From contig JAFKEQ010000001.1 in assembly GCA_017308575.1 (NCBI GenBank), forward strand, positions 682,001 through 746,000: a DNA stretch of 64,000 bases, read 5' to 3'. A program made the translations under genes and the position numbers. The DNA comes from Afipia sp. (lineage in GTDB: Bacteria; Pseudomonadota; Alphaproteobacteria; Rhizobiales; Xanthobacteraceae). Positions 34,655-43,129 of this stretch are shown here, one piece after another. Below the pieces are notes generated by a model. The model did no database searches, was not told the DNA's origin, and worked only from the letters and a program-made list of their open reading frames with translations. Numbering within the stretch: the stretch's first letter is position 1; each line of letters opens with the position of its first letter.

Positions 34655-37216
34655 GTGGACATCCGATCTCCCATATCGCCCGATCTGCTTCCCGAACTGT
34701 TCCAGCGCTGGTTTTCGGCGCGCGGATGGTCGCCGCGCGCGCATCAGCTCGATCTGTTGGCCAAGGCGCAGGACAACCGCTCGGCGCTGCTGATTGCGCC
34801 GACGGGCGCGGGCAAGACGCTGGCCGGATTTCTGCCGACCTTAGTGGAACTGGGCGCACCGCGCACCAAGCCCTCTCCGAAAATCACATCGACCGGGCGC
34901 GGTGTGACCCGTAGCGGCGGCCTCCACACGCTTTACATCTCGCCGTTGAAAGCGCTGGCGGTGGACATCGCCCGCAATCTCGAACGTCCGATCGCGGACA
35001 TGAAGCTGCCTGTCCGCGTGGAAACCCGTACCGGCGACACGCCGGTGTCGCGACGGCAGCGCCAGCGCAAGTATCCACCAGATATTCTGCTCACCACGCC
35101 GGAACAACTGGCGTTATTGCTGTCGTCGGACGATGCGCCGTATCTGTTCTCGTCATTGAAGCGCATCGTGCTCGATGAACTGCACGCACTGGTGACGTCC
35201 AAGCGCGGTGATCTGTTTGCGCTCGGTCTCGCGCGGCTGTGGCGGCTCGCGCCGCAGGCGACGACAGTCGGGCTTTCCGCCACGGTGGCGGAGCCGGACG
35301 ATCTGCGCCGTTACCTGATGCCGCAGGCGAGCGGCGCGCAGAACATGGCCGATCTTGTCATCGCCGACGCCGGTGCCGCGCCCATTGTCGAAATGCTCGA
35401 CACAAAGGAGCGGCTGCCGTGGGCCGGCCACATGGCGGGCCATGCGCTCGGCGAAATCTACGATCTGATCAAGGCCAACAAGACCTCGCTGATGTTCGTC
35501 AACACGCGTGCGCAGGCGGAGATGCTGTTTCAGGACCTGTGGCGGATCAACGACGACGGCCTCGCCATCGCGCTGCATCACGGTTCGCTCGATGTCGCGC
35601 AGCGCCGCAAGGTCGAGGATGCCATGGCGGCGGGCCGGCTGCGCGGCGTAGTCTGCACCTCGTCGCTCGATCTCGGCATCGACTGGGGCGACATCGATCT
35701 TGTCATCAATGTCGGCGCGCCGAAGGGAGCGTCGCGGCTGATGCAGCGGATCGGCCGCGCCAATCATCGCCTTGATGAGCCGTCGCGTGCCGTCATGGTG
35801 CCCGCCAATCGCTTCGAAGTGCTGGAATGCCGCGCCGCCATCGATGCGGTGGCGGAGAATGCGCAGGACACGCCTCCGCAGCGCACGGGCTCCCTGGATG
35901 TGCTGGCGCAGCATGTGCTGGGCTGCGCCTGCGGTGAGCCGTTCTCTGCTGATGCACTTTATGAGGAGGTGCGGAGCGCGGCACCCTATGCGGACCTGCC
36001 GCGCGGGGATTTCGACGACGTGATCGATTTCGTCGCCACAGGCGGCTATGCGCTGAAGACTTATGAGCGCTTCGCGCGCATCAGGCAGGACAAGAACGGC
36101 AGGTGGCGCGTTGCCAATCCGAAGGTGCGCCAGAGCTATCGCCTCAATGTCGGCACTATCGTCGAAGAACCGATGCTGAAGGTGAAACTGGTGCGTGGCC
36201 GGAGCAAAGGCACAGGCTCGACCGGCGCGATTGCGCGGGGCGGGCGCATGCTCGGCCAGATCGAGGAGTATTTCATAGAAGGCCTCGTGCCCGGCGATAC
36301 GTTTGTGTTCGGTGGCGAGGTGGTGCGTTACGAAGCGCTGATGGAAGACGAGGTCTACGTCTCGCGCAGCAACGACGCCAACGCCAAGGTGCCGTCCTAC
36401 ATGGGCGGCAAGTTTCCGCTTTCAACCTATCTGGCGGAACGCGTGCGCCTGCTGTTGGCAGATCAGCGCGCTTGGAAAGGCCTGCCGGATCAGGTGCGGG
36501 AATGGCTGTCCTTTCAGGTGGCGTTCTCGCGCGTGCCGGGGCCGCGTGAACTTGTGGTGGAAACCTTCCCACGTGCGGATAAGCATTATCTCGTCTGCTA
36601 CCCGTTCGAGGGACGTTTGGCGCATCAGACGTTGGGCATGCTGCTGACGCGGCGGCTGGAGCGTGCCCGCGCGCGGCCGCTGGGTTTCGTCGCCAATGAA
36701 TATGCGCTGGCGGTGTGGTCGCTCGGCGATATGTCGTCGATGATCCGCAACGGACGTCTCGATCTCGACGCGCTGTTCGATGCCGACATGCTCGGTGACG
36801 ATCTTGAAGCGTGGCTCGCCGAATCGGCGCTGATGAAGCGCACGTTCCGGACCTGCGCGCTGATCTCCGGGTTGATCCCGCGCCGCTTCACCGGCGAGGA
36901 GAAGTCGCGGCGGCAGGTGCTGTTCTCCACCGATCTGGTCTACGACGTGCTGCGCAAGCATCAGCCCGATCATGTCCTGCTGCGGGCCGCGCGGGCGGAT
37001 GCCGCAACGGGACTGCTGGATATTCGCCGACTCAGCGATATGCTCGGACGCATCAAGGGCCGGATTGTCTACAAGGAACTCGATCGCGTTTCACCGCTGG
37101 CGGTGCCGGTGATGCTGGAAATCGGACGCGAAGCAGTTTATGGCGAGGCTTCGGACGAGTTGCTGGCGGAAGCCGCCGAGGAACTCGTGAAGGAAGCGAT
37201 GCACGGTCAGGATTGA
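34655..37216 (+). CDS. Ligase-associated DEXH-box helicase (Lhr-core family)
   Basis: An 853-residue superfamily 2 helicase. Motif I is APTGAGKT (about residue 50), motif II is VLDELHAL (DELH), motif III is GLSATVAEP, and motif VI is MQRIGRANHR near residue 370. The C-terminal half contains the Lhr-core winged-helix and DUF4942-type regions. It matches the helicase annotated as ligase-associated DNA damage response DEXH helicase, a 3'-to-5' ATP-dependent DNA translocase. It begins with a GTG 82 bases after the binding-protein gene and is followed six bases later by pdeM. The partner ligase and exonuclease are 3.6 kb upstream on the other strand. Confidence 0.92.
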   Translation: MDIRSPISPDLLPELFQRWFSARGWSPRAHQLDLLAKAQDNRSALLIAPTGAGKTLAGFLPTLVELGAPRTKPSPKITSTGRGVTRSGGLHTLYISPLKALAVDIARNLERPIADMKLPVRVETRTGDTPVSRRQRQRKYPPDILLTTPEQLALLLSSDDAPYLFSSLKRIVLDELHALVTSKRGDLFALGLARLWRLAPQATTVGLSATVAEPDDLRRYLMPQASGAQNMADLVIADAGAAPIVEMLDTKERLPWAGHMAGHALGEIYDLIKANKTSLMFVNTRAQAEMLFQDLWRINDDGLAIALHHGSLDVAQRRKVEDAMAAGRLRGVVCTSSLDLGIDWGDIDLVINVGAPKGASRLMQRIGRANHRLDEPSRAVMVPANRFEVLECRAAIDAVAENAQDTPPQRTGSLDVLAQHVLGCACGEPFSADALYEEVRSAAPYADLPRGDFDDVIDFVATGGYALKTYERFARIRQDKNGRWRVANPKVRQSYRLNVGTIVEEPMLKVKLVRGRSKGTGSTGAIARGGRMLGQIEEYFIEGLVPGDTFVFGGEVVRYEALMEDEVYVSRSNDANAKVPSYMGGKFPLSTYLAERVRLLLADQRAWKGLPDQVREWLSFQVAFSRVPGPRELVVETFPRADKHYLVCYPFEGRLAHQTLGMLLTRRLERARARPLGFVANEYALAVWSLGDMSSMIRNGRLDLDALFDADMLGDDLEAWLAESALMKRTFRTCALISGLIPRRFTGEEKSRRQVLFSTDLVYDVLRKHQPDHVLLRAARADAATGLLDIRRLSDMLGRIKGRIVYKELDRVSPLAVPVMLEIGREAVYGEASDELLAEAAEELVKEAMHGQD

Positions 37217-37222
37217 GGTGAG

Positions 37223-37915
37223 ATGCAGGCGGCGCAGGCGACAGATCGGGTTCCGTCCGTCACCGTTGCAGGCATCACCTTTGCGGCGGACCTTGCCGGT
37301 GCGTTGTTCTGGGAAGATGAGCGCCTGCTGATCGTTTCCGATCTGCATCTCGAAAAAGGATCAAGCTTCGCGCAGCGCGGCGTGCTGTTGCCGCCGTTTG
37401 ATACCGCCGCGACCCTCGCGCGGCTCGCCGCCGTGATCGCGCGCCATGATCCGCGCACTGTGATCGCGCTCGGCGACAGTTTCCATGATCGCACGGCGCA
37501 CGAACGGCTGTCGCCGGATGACTGGGCGGCGCTGTCTGCTTTGCAGGTGCGGCGCGACTGGATCTGGATTTCCGGCAATCACGATCCGGCCCTGCCGCGT
37601 GACCTTGGCGGCGTGGTCGCGGATGAGGTCGCCATCGGCCCGATCGTGTTTCGCCATGAGCCGACCGGTGCGGAAGGCGAGATCGCAGGGCATCTTCATC
37701 CCAAGGCGCGGGTCTCGACCCGGGGCCGTGCGGTGGAGCGTCGCTGTTTTGCCAGCGACGGGATGCGCGCGGTAATGCCGTCTTTCGGTGCATATACCGG
37801 TGGCCTGAGCATCCGCGATGTGGCGTTCGCCGCAATCTTCCAGACCTTGGCGTTCACCGCCCATGTGATGGGCGATCGCCGTGTTCACGCCATCGCCGCG
37901 TCGCGGTGTTATTGA
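37223..37915 (+). CDS. pdeM: Ligase-associated endonuclease/phosphoesterase PdeM
   Basis: A 230-residue calcineurin-like metallophosphoesterase. All metal-binding motifs are present: VSDLHLEKG near residue 38, ALGDSFHD near residue 90, SGNHDPALP, and the C-terminal FRHEP and AGHLHPKA. Members encoded with Lhr-core helicases act as manganese-dependent single-strand DNA endonucleases. The gene starts six bases after the helicase stop, so they are co-transcribed. Its stop lies eight bases from that of the convergent LysR gene. Length and motif spacing are normal. Confidence 0.92.
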   Translation: MQAAQATDRVPSVTVAGITFAADLAGALFWEDERLLIVSDLHLEKGSSFAQRGVLLPPFDTAATLARLAAVIARHDPRTVIALGDSFHDRTAHERLSPDDWAALSALQVRRDWIWISGNHDPALPRDLGGVVADEVAIGPIVFRHEPTGAEGEIAGHLHPKARVSTRGRAVERRCFASDGMRAVMPSFGAYTGGLSIRDVAFAAIFQTLAFTAHVMGDRRVHAIAASRCY

Positions 37916-37923
37916 AAGCCGGC

Positions 37924-38787
37924 TTAAGCAGCCTTCGCCTGCACCTCGCTGCAGAATTCTGCGAGACGATCCGCAAGACGCAATGTCGCGGGGCTTGCAT
38001 CGGGCGAGGCCACCAGCGCCACCTCGGTCTTGTCGATGGGCGCAAAACCGTCCTTCGCCGTCAGCACGCGATGGTCAGATTGAACGGCGATCTGCGGCAA
38101 GATGCTGAGGCCGAGGCCCGCGGCTACTGCGGCCTGAATCCCTGACAGGCTTGAGCTTGTATAGGCCATGTGCCAGTTGCGTCCGGCGGCTTCGATCGCA
38201 TGGATCGCGCGAGTCCGGTACAGGCAGCCCGCTCCGAAGAACACCAGTGGCAGTGATTGCGCCTTGGTATCGATCGGATTCTTCTTGCTGGTGACCCAGT
38301 GGACGCGCTCCGGCCACACCGCGATGCCGCCTTTCTCGCCGGCATCGCGCTTGATCAGTGCGAGATCGATGTCGCCGCGTTCCAGATCGCGCCGCAGATA
38401 TTTGCTCTGGTCGGCGCGCACATCCAGTCGCAGGCCGGGCCGCGAGCGCGCGAAACTGCCGAGCAATTGCGTCAGGCGATAAGCCGCGAAGTCTTCCGGG
38501 ATGCCGAGCCGCACCGCGCCGTCCGTCGTAGGCCGCGCCAGCACGTCACGCGCTTCCTCTGCCAGCGTCAGGATGCGCCGCGCATAGGAGAGCAGCCGTT
38601 CGCCGTCGTCGGTCGGCGTCACGGTCTTGCCGTTGCGGTTCAGAAGCACACGGCCGAAATCATCTTCCAACCGCTTGATCTGCTGACTCACTGTCGATTG
38701 CGTGCGGTGAACGCGCTCGCCCGCGCGAGTGAAGCCACCGGAGTCCACCACGGACACAAAGCTGCGCAGAAGTTCGAGGTCGAGCAT
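37924..38787 (-). CDS. LysR family transcriptional regulator
   Basis: A 287-residue LysR-type regulator. The N-terminal winged helix-turn-helix is MLDLELLRSFVSVVDSGGFTRAG with recognition part RTQSTVSQQIKRLED. The rest is a periplasmic-binding-like effector domain (GAVRLGIPEDFA, then VAAGLGLSILPQ near the end). I prefer the ATG at 38787, which gives the usual LysR N-terminus and follows AGAGGG; an ATG at 38814 is possible. It is divergent from an EamA/DMT exporter gene 107 bases away, the classic layout in which the LysR protein controls both promoters. Confidence 0.86.
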   Translation of the reverse strand: MLDLELLRSFVSVVDSGGFTRAGERVHRTQSTVSQQIKRLEDDFGRVLLNRNGKTVTPTDDGERLLSYARRILTLAEEARDVLARPTTDGAVRLGIPEDFAAYRLTQLLGSFARSRPGLRLDVRADQSKYLRRDLERGDIDLALIKRDAGEKGGIAVWPERVHWVTSKKNPIDTKAQSLPLVFFGAGCLYRTRAIHAIEAAGRNWHMAYTSSSLSGIQAAVAAGLGLSILPQIAVQSDHRVLTAKDGFAPIDKTEVALVASPDASPATLRLADRLAEFCSEVQAKAA

Positions 38788-38822
38788 CGGAAAGCCCTCT
38801 GGAGCACCATTCATTTTCCCAC

Positions 38823-38841
38823 TGATAATGATTTTATCATT
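38823..38841. promoter_or_regulatory. Candidate LysR binding site in the divergent promoter
   Basis: Two overlapping palindromes occur in an AT-rich patch: AATGAT-TTT-ATCATT (38827-38841) and TGATAA...TTATCA (38823-38839). The patch lies between the LysR start and the EamA transporter start. LysR sites usually are short interrupted dyads in this position. Confidence 0.5.
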
Positions 38842-38894
38842 TAATTTCCAAATGACAACGCCGAGACCTATGTCGAGGACAAAGGAGACATTCC

Positions 38895-39839
38895 ATGTCC
38901 ATCGCCGTCCCATTGTTCGCACCGAAGTCGCGCAGCACCCGGCTTCCCTTTCAGATCGCGCTGTTCTGCGTGGTCTGGAGCCTGTCCTTTGCCGTGGCCA
39001 AGGTCGCGCTGGCCGATTGCCCGCCGCTGCTTTTGCTGATGACGCGTTTCCTGCTGGCCGGTCTGGTGATGCTGGCTTTTGCGGCGCTCCGGCCCGGCGA
39101 AATGGCCCTGACCCGGCGCAATCTTCTGGCTTTCGCCGCCATCGGCATCGCCAACAATGCGATGTATCTCGGCTTGGGCTATGTCGGCTTGCGCACGGTT
39201 TCCGCTGGCCTCGGCACTCTCGTTGTGAGCGCCAACCCTGTGCTGACGGCGGTGCTGGCGTCGGTGTTTCTGGGCGAGCGGCTGACCTGGCAGAAAGTTG
39301 CCGGTCTTGTGCTTGGCGTCGGCGGTGTCGGCTTCATCGTCGCGCATCGTCTGTCCGTCGCCACCGGACAGGACAGTCCGACCGGTCTGGTCTTCACGTT
39401 CTGCGCGTTACTTTCCATCGTGGCAGGCACGATTCTCTACAAGAAGCTCGCGCCGCAGGGCGGTATGCTAATCGGCAACGCTGTCCAGAATCTCGCCGGG
39501 GGACTGGTGCTGGTGCCGTTTGCGGTGTTGTTTGAAAGCGTATCTGACATCGTGCCGAGCGGCCGGCTTCTCCTCTCGCTCGCATATCTGACCCTGCTCG
39601 GCTCCATCGTCGGATATCTGTTGTGGCAATACCTGATCGGCGTCATGGGTGCGACGGCCGCCAGCTCTTATCACTTCCTGATGCCGCCGCTCGGCGTGCT
39701 GTTCGGCTGGCTGCTCGTCGGCGAGCATGTGTCGTCGGCTGACATTCTTGGTATCATTCCCGTGGCCCTCGGCATCTATCTCGTGTCGCGGCCCGCGACA
39801 GATCGCAGTCTGGCAAGCAACCGTAAGAAAGAGATTTGA
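38895..39839 (+). CDS. EamA/DMT-superfamily transporter
   Basis: A 314-residue membrane protein with ten predicted helices in two EamA repeats (about residues 15-145 and 165-300). The first repeat shows LFCVVWSLSFAVAKVALADCPPLLLLMTRFLLAG, and the repeat boundary GLVLGVGGVGFIVAH; the second ends GVLFGWLLVGEHVSSADILGIIPVALGIYLV. DMT proteins of this type export amino acids or other small metabolites. It is divergent from the LysR gene, which probably regulates it. The ATG is preceded by GAGGACAAAGGAGA. Substrate unknown. Confidence 0.85.
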   Translation: MSIAVPLFAPKSRSTRLPFQIALFCVVWSLSFAVAKVALADCPPLLLLMTRFLLAGLVMLAFAALRPGEMALTRRNLLAFAAIGIANNAMYLGLGYVGLRTVSAGLGTLVVSANPVLTAVLASVFLGERLTWQKVAGLVLGVGGVGFIVAHRLSVATGQDSPTGLVFTFCALLSIVAGTILYKKLAPQGGMLIGNAVQNLAGGLVLVPFAVLFESVSDIVPSGRLLLSLAYLTLLGSIVGYLLWQYLIGVMGATAASSYHFLMPPLGVLFGWLLVGEHVSSADILGIIPVALGIYLVSRPATDRSLASNRKKEI

Positions 39840-39920
39840 TTTATCCCATGGCTTGCCAGCAACATTCCTGCCAGACTTGGAACCGAAGCATTGAACAGCC
39901 GTTGTCTGGCGCGGCTGGAT

Positions 39921-41255
39921 ATGGGCATGGCGCATCACAAGACCGATCATCGAAAATCGCCGGAGCATGGTTCGCCTGCGAAAAAGGCGCCTGATCCCTT
40001 TAGTCTGCGCGGTTTTCTGAAGACCCTTGGTCCGGGGTTGATCACCGGAGCGGCCGACGACGATCCGTCCGGCATCGGCACTTACAGCCAAGCGGGCGCG
40101 CAGCTCGGTTACGACATCGGCTGGACCATGCTGTTGACGTTCCCGCTGATGGTGGCGATTCAGGAAATCTCGGCGCGGATCGGCCGGGTGACCGGCAAAG
40201 GCATCGGCGGCAATGTCTGCGAGCATTATCCGGCGTGGGTACTGAACATCATCGTGGCGTTGCTGTTTATCGCCAACACCATCAACATCGCGGCGGATCT
40301 GGCCGCCATGGGCGACGCGCTCAAGCTCTTGATCGGCGGCCCGGGATTTCTCTATGTCCTGGTGCTCGGAGTCGTGTCGGTGGTGGCGCAGATCTTTCTC
40401 GACTACGCGCGCTACAGCGCTGTTCTGAAATGGCTGACTCTCAGTCTGTTCTCTTATGTCGCGGCTCTTGCGGTGACGAAGGTATCGTGGAGTGAAGCGA
40501 TTCACGGCATCGCGGTGCCCAGCGTTCAGTGGAATTCGGCGTTTCTCACCACGCTGGTCGCGATCCTCGGCACCACCATCTCGCCCTATCTGTTCTTCTG
40601 GCAGGCGTCTCAGGAAGCCGAGGACCAGCGCGTCGATGACAGGAAGCAGCCGCTGGCGGAAAAGCACTATGGCGCGAAGGAGGAGTTTCGCCGCATCCGC
40701 GCCGACACAATGGTCGGCATGGCTTTCTCGAGCCTGATCGCGCTTTCGATCATCATCACCGCGGCGGCGACACTGAACGCGACCGGCACGACTGACATCG
40801 AAACCTCGGCGCAGGCGGCGGAAGCGCTGCGGCCAATCGCCGGCGTCTTCGCGGAATTCGTCTTCGCGCTCGGCATTATCGGGACGGGCCTGCTGGCCGT
40901 TCCGGTGCTGGCGGGCTCGGCGGCTTATGCGATCGGCGAAGGGCGAAAGTGGACGGTGGGTCTGGCCCGCAAGCCGCGCGAGGCGGCAGCTTTCTATGGC
41001 GTGCTGGCGCTGTCGGCGGGCATCGGTATCCTGCTCAACTTCACGCCGATCAGTCCGATTTCGGCCCTGTACTGGAGCGCGGTGATCAACGGCGTGCTCG
41101 CCGTACCGGTCATGGTGCTGTTGATGATCATGGTCCGCCGCCATGATGTGATGAAGAGATTCACCATTGATGGCCCGCTGTACTGGCTAGGATGGCTTTC
41201 GACAGTCGCAATGGCCGTCTGCGTGATCGCAATGGGAATCGGGTTCTTCGTTTAA
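39921..41255 (+). CDS. NRAMP-related transporter with non-canonical metal site
   Basis: A 444-residue membrane protein with about eleven helices. The first helix region GPGLITGAADDDPSGIGTYSQAGAQLGYD is recognisably NRAMP-like, but the metal-binding DPGN reads DPSG. In helix 6 the MPHN-type motif is replaced by TTISPYLFFWQASQEAED, lacking both Met and His. The protein therefore belongs to a branch related to Mn/Fe transporters but probably moves a different cation or has another mechanism. The N-terminus is His-rich (MAHHKTDH). The start (39921 or 39927) is uncertain. The 3' end overlaps the convergent TIGR02186 gene by four bases. Confidence 0.8.
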   Translation: MGMAHHKTDHRKSPEHGSPAKKAPDPFSLRGFLKTLGPGLITGAADDDPSGIGTYSQAGAQLGYDIGWTMLLTFPLMVAIQEISARIGRVTGKGIGGNVCEHYPAWVLNIIVALLFIANTINIAADLAAMGDALKLLIGGPGFLYVLVLGVVSVVAQIFLDYARYSAVLKWLTLSLFSYVAALAVTKVSWSEAIHGIAVPSVQWNSAFLTTLVAILGTTISPYLFFWQASQEAEDQRVDDRKQPLAEKHYGAKEEFRRIRADTMVGMAFSSLIALSIIITAAATLNATGTTDIETSAQAAEALRPIAGVFAEFVFALGIIGTGLLAVPVLAGSAAYAIGEGRKWTVGLARKPREAAAFYGVLALSAGIGILLNFTPISPISALYWSAVINGVLAVPVMVLLMIMVRRHDVMKRFTIDGPLYWLGWLSTVAMAVCVIAMGIGFFV

Positions 41256-42028
41256 TCCCGGCGGAAGATCACCGAGGCGAGCCAGCCCGTCATGATGGCC
41301 ATCAGCGCGGTGGCAAGTCCGTACAGGAAGCCATGGTAGCGCGCGGCATTCGCGACGAACTGCTCGAAGCCGACCTTGACGATGTCGAAAGCGGTGTCGG
41401 TCCTGGCGACAAAAGCGCCGTTTGCGAACAGCTTGATGTCGATATCGTAAGTGCCGATCGGCACCTCAGCGGGCAGCGGGATTCCGGTGCGGAACAGTGT
41501 TGGTGTCAGGAATGTCACCGCGCTGGTCTGCTCGCGATAGAGCCCATGCTCCGTGCGCAGCCGCACGAAGGCGGAGCGGAACGGATCGCTGGCGACGACA
41601 TTGGCGATGTCCGGTCCCATGCGCTGTGGCAGCGAGAAGCTGGCCAGTCCGACCTGCTGGCGGCGCTGGGTATCGGGCGATGCAATGTTGTCGATGGGTC
41701 GGTTGGCGAAGATGCCAAGATATCCCGGGACCTGAATGAACTCGCGCGAGTCGACATTGACCCAGACGCCGAGCTTGCGCTCCTTGCGCCGCGTGACGAC
41801 ATCACCGCGCGGTCCACTGACGGTGACGACGATGTCATAGCTGGTGCCTTCGGGAAGCGACTTGCCGCCGCGTTCGATCGAGCCGAACAGCACCAGTTCC
41901 TCGCCGGAATAGTTCGGCGTCACCGTGATGCGGTGATTGGAAACGGAGACGATCAGGTTTTCGGCGCTTGCCGGTTTCATCGTTGCGAAGGCGATCAGAA
42001 GCGCGGCCAGGAAGGCTTTGGCTGTCAT
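41252..42028 (-). CDS. TIGR02186 family membrane-anchored protein
   Basis: A 258-residue protein of the alphaproteobacterial family TIGR02186 (Alph_Pro_TM). It has a signal peptide (cleavage near PASAENL, residue 23), a long beta-rich periplasmic domain (residues 25-225, e.g. LIVSVSNHRITVTPNYSGEELVLFG), and one C-terminal membrane helix (FLYGLATALMAIMTGWLASVIF), ending FRRD in the cytoplasm. No function is established. Its start overlaps the stop of the TauE/SafE permease gene by four bases, so the pair is translated together and probably forms one membrane system. Confidence 0.82.
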   Translation of the reverse strand: MTAKAFLAALLIAFATMKPASAENLIVSVSNHRITVTPNYSGEELVLFGSIERGGKSLPEGTSYDIVVTVSGPRGDVVTRRKERKLGVWVNVDSREFIQVPGYLGIFANRPIDNIASPDTQRRQQVGLASFSLPQRMGPDIANVVASDPFRSAFVRLRTEHGLYREQTSAVTFLTPTLFRTGIPLPAEVPIGTYDIDIKLFANGAFVARTDTAFDIVKVGFEQFVANAARYHGFLYGLATALMAIMTGWLASVIFRRD

Positions 42029-42951
42029 CCGCCGCCTCCCAGCTCACGGATGGAATAAAGCTCCTGCGGCTGGATCACGAGTTCGACGGCGAAGCGAATG
42101 CCGACCGACAGGATCAGCAGCCCGAGCAGAAGGCGCAGATGCTCGCCGCGGATGCGCTGGCCCGCCCGCGCGCCGAACTGCGCGCCGATCACGCCGCCGA
42201 TCATCAGCACCAGCGCCAGAACCGCATCGACCAGATGATTGGTGACGGCGTGCAGGAACGTCGCGATCACCATCGTGACCAGCGTCAGGATCATCGCAGT
42301 GCCGATCACGGTCGATGTCGGCACGCGCAGGATGTAGATCATGATCGGAATCAGCAGGAAGCTTCCGCCGATGCCCATGATCGCGCCGAGAAAGCCGATC
42401 AGCAGGCCGATGGCGATGATCGGGATCACCGAGAGATAGATCTTGGAGCGCTTGAAACGCATTTTCAGCGGCAGGCCGAGAATCCAGCTTTGGGCGCGGG
42501 GGCGGCGAGTGATCACCGTTCCGCCCCGCCGCGCGCGGAGCATTGCGCGCAGGCCCTCCATGAACATCAGCGTGCCGACGGCGGTCAACAGAATGACGTA
42601 GGACAGCGCGATGATCAGATCGAGTTGGCCGACGGAGCGCAGCAGCGCGAAGACCCATACGCCGAGCGCCGTGCCGAGTACGCCGCCGCATAGAAGGACC
42701 ATTGCAAGGGCAGGATCGATCGCGCGCTTGCGCCAGTAGGACAGCGCGCCGGAAAACGACGAGGCCGCCATGTGGCTGGACACCGAGGCCACGGCCACCG
42801 CCGGGGAGATGCCGATGAAGATCAGGAGCGGCGTCATCAGGAAGCCGCCGCCGACTCCGAACATGCCGGAGACGAATCCGACCGCCGCGCCCATCGCCAG
42901 GATGAGGAAGACATTGACCGGAATGTCGGCGATCGGGAGGAACAGTTGCAC
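42025..42951 (-). CDS. TauE/SafE (TSUP) family anion permease
   Basis: A roughly 308-residue membrane protein with eight predicted helices. The repeated TSUP motif is seen as GAAVGFVSGMFGVGGGFLMTPLLIFIGI in the first half and IGFLGAIMGIGGSFLLIPIMIYIL in the second. TSUP proteins move sulfite, sulfoacetate or other sulfur-containing anions across the inner membrane. I chose the GTG at 42951, giving MQLFLPIADIPVN, which looks like a natural N-terminus; a TTG at 42984 is an alternative. It is coupled to the TIGR02186 gene by a four-base overlap, which suggests the accessory protein serves this permease. Confidence 0.85.
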   Translation of the reverse strand: MQLFLPIADIPVNVFLILAMGAAVGFVSGMFGVGGGFLMTPLLIFIGISPAVAVASVSSHMAASSFSGALSYWRKRAIDPALAMVLLCGGVLGTALGVWVFALLRSVGQLDLIIALSYVILLTAVGTLMFMEGLRAMLRARRGGTVITRRPRAQSWILGLPLKMRFKRSKIYLSVIPIIAIGLLIGFLGAIMGIGGSFLLIPIMIYILRVPTSTVIGTAMILTLVTMVIATFLHAVTNHLVDAVLALVLMIGGVIGAQFGARAGQRIRGEHLRLLLGLLILSVGIRFAVELVIQPQELYSIRELGGGG

Positions 42952-43129
42952 GCGCGTTCGCTTATGTTGGCGCGAGGCCGTCAAGCCTCTCGCAGCAGTC
43001 GGTACGCTGCGGCGCGGATCATGCGCCGTGCTTCTGAATAGCCGAAATCGTTTGCGATCGGGCTAAAAGAATCAGCGCGCCCGCGGAAATTGCCGGACGT
43101 GGTTGTCGTGATCAGTTCGTGCGTTAATC

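Noticed and set aside
39468..41144. 558-codon open frame on the minus strand opposite the EamA and NRAMP-like genes
   Set aside because: Very rich in Arg, Gln, Asp and His with no domain, spans two well-supported genes and their gap; a typical high-GC shadow frame.
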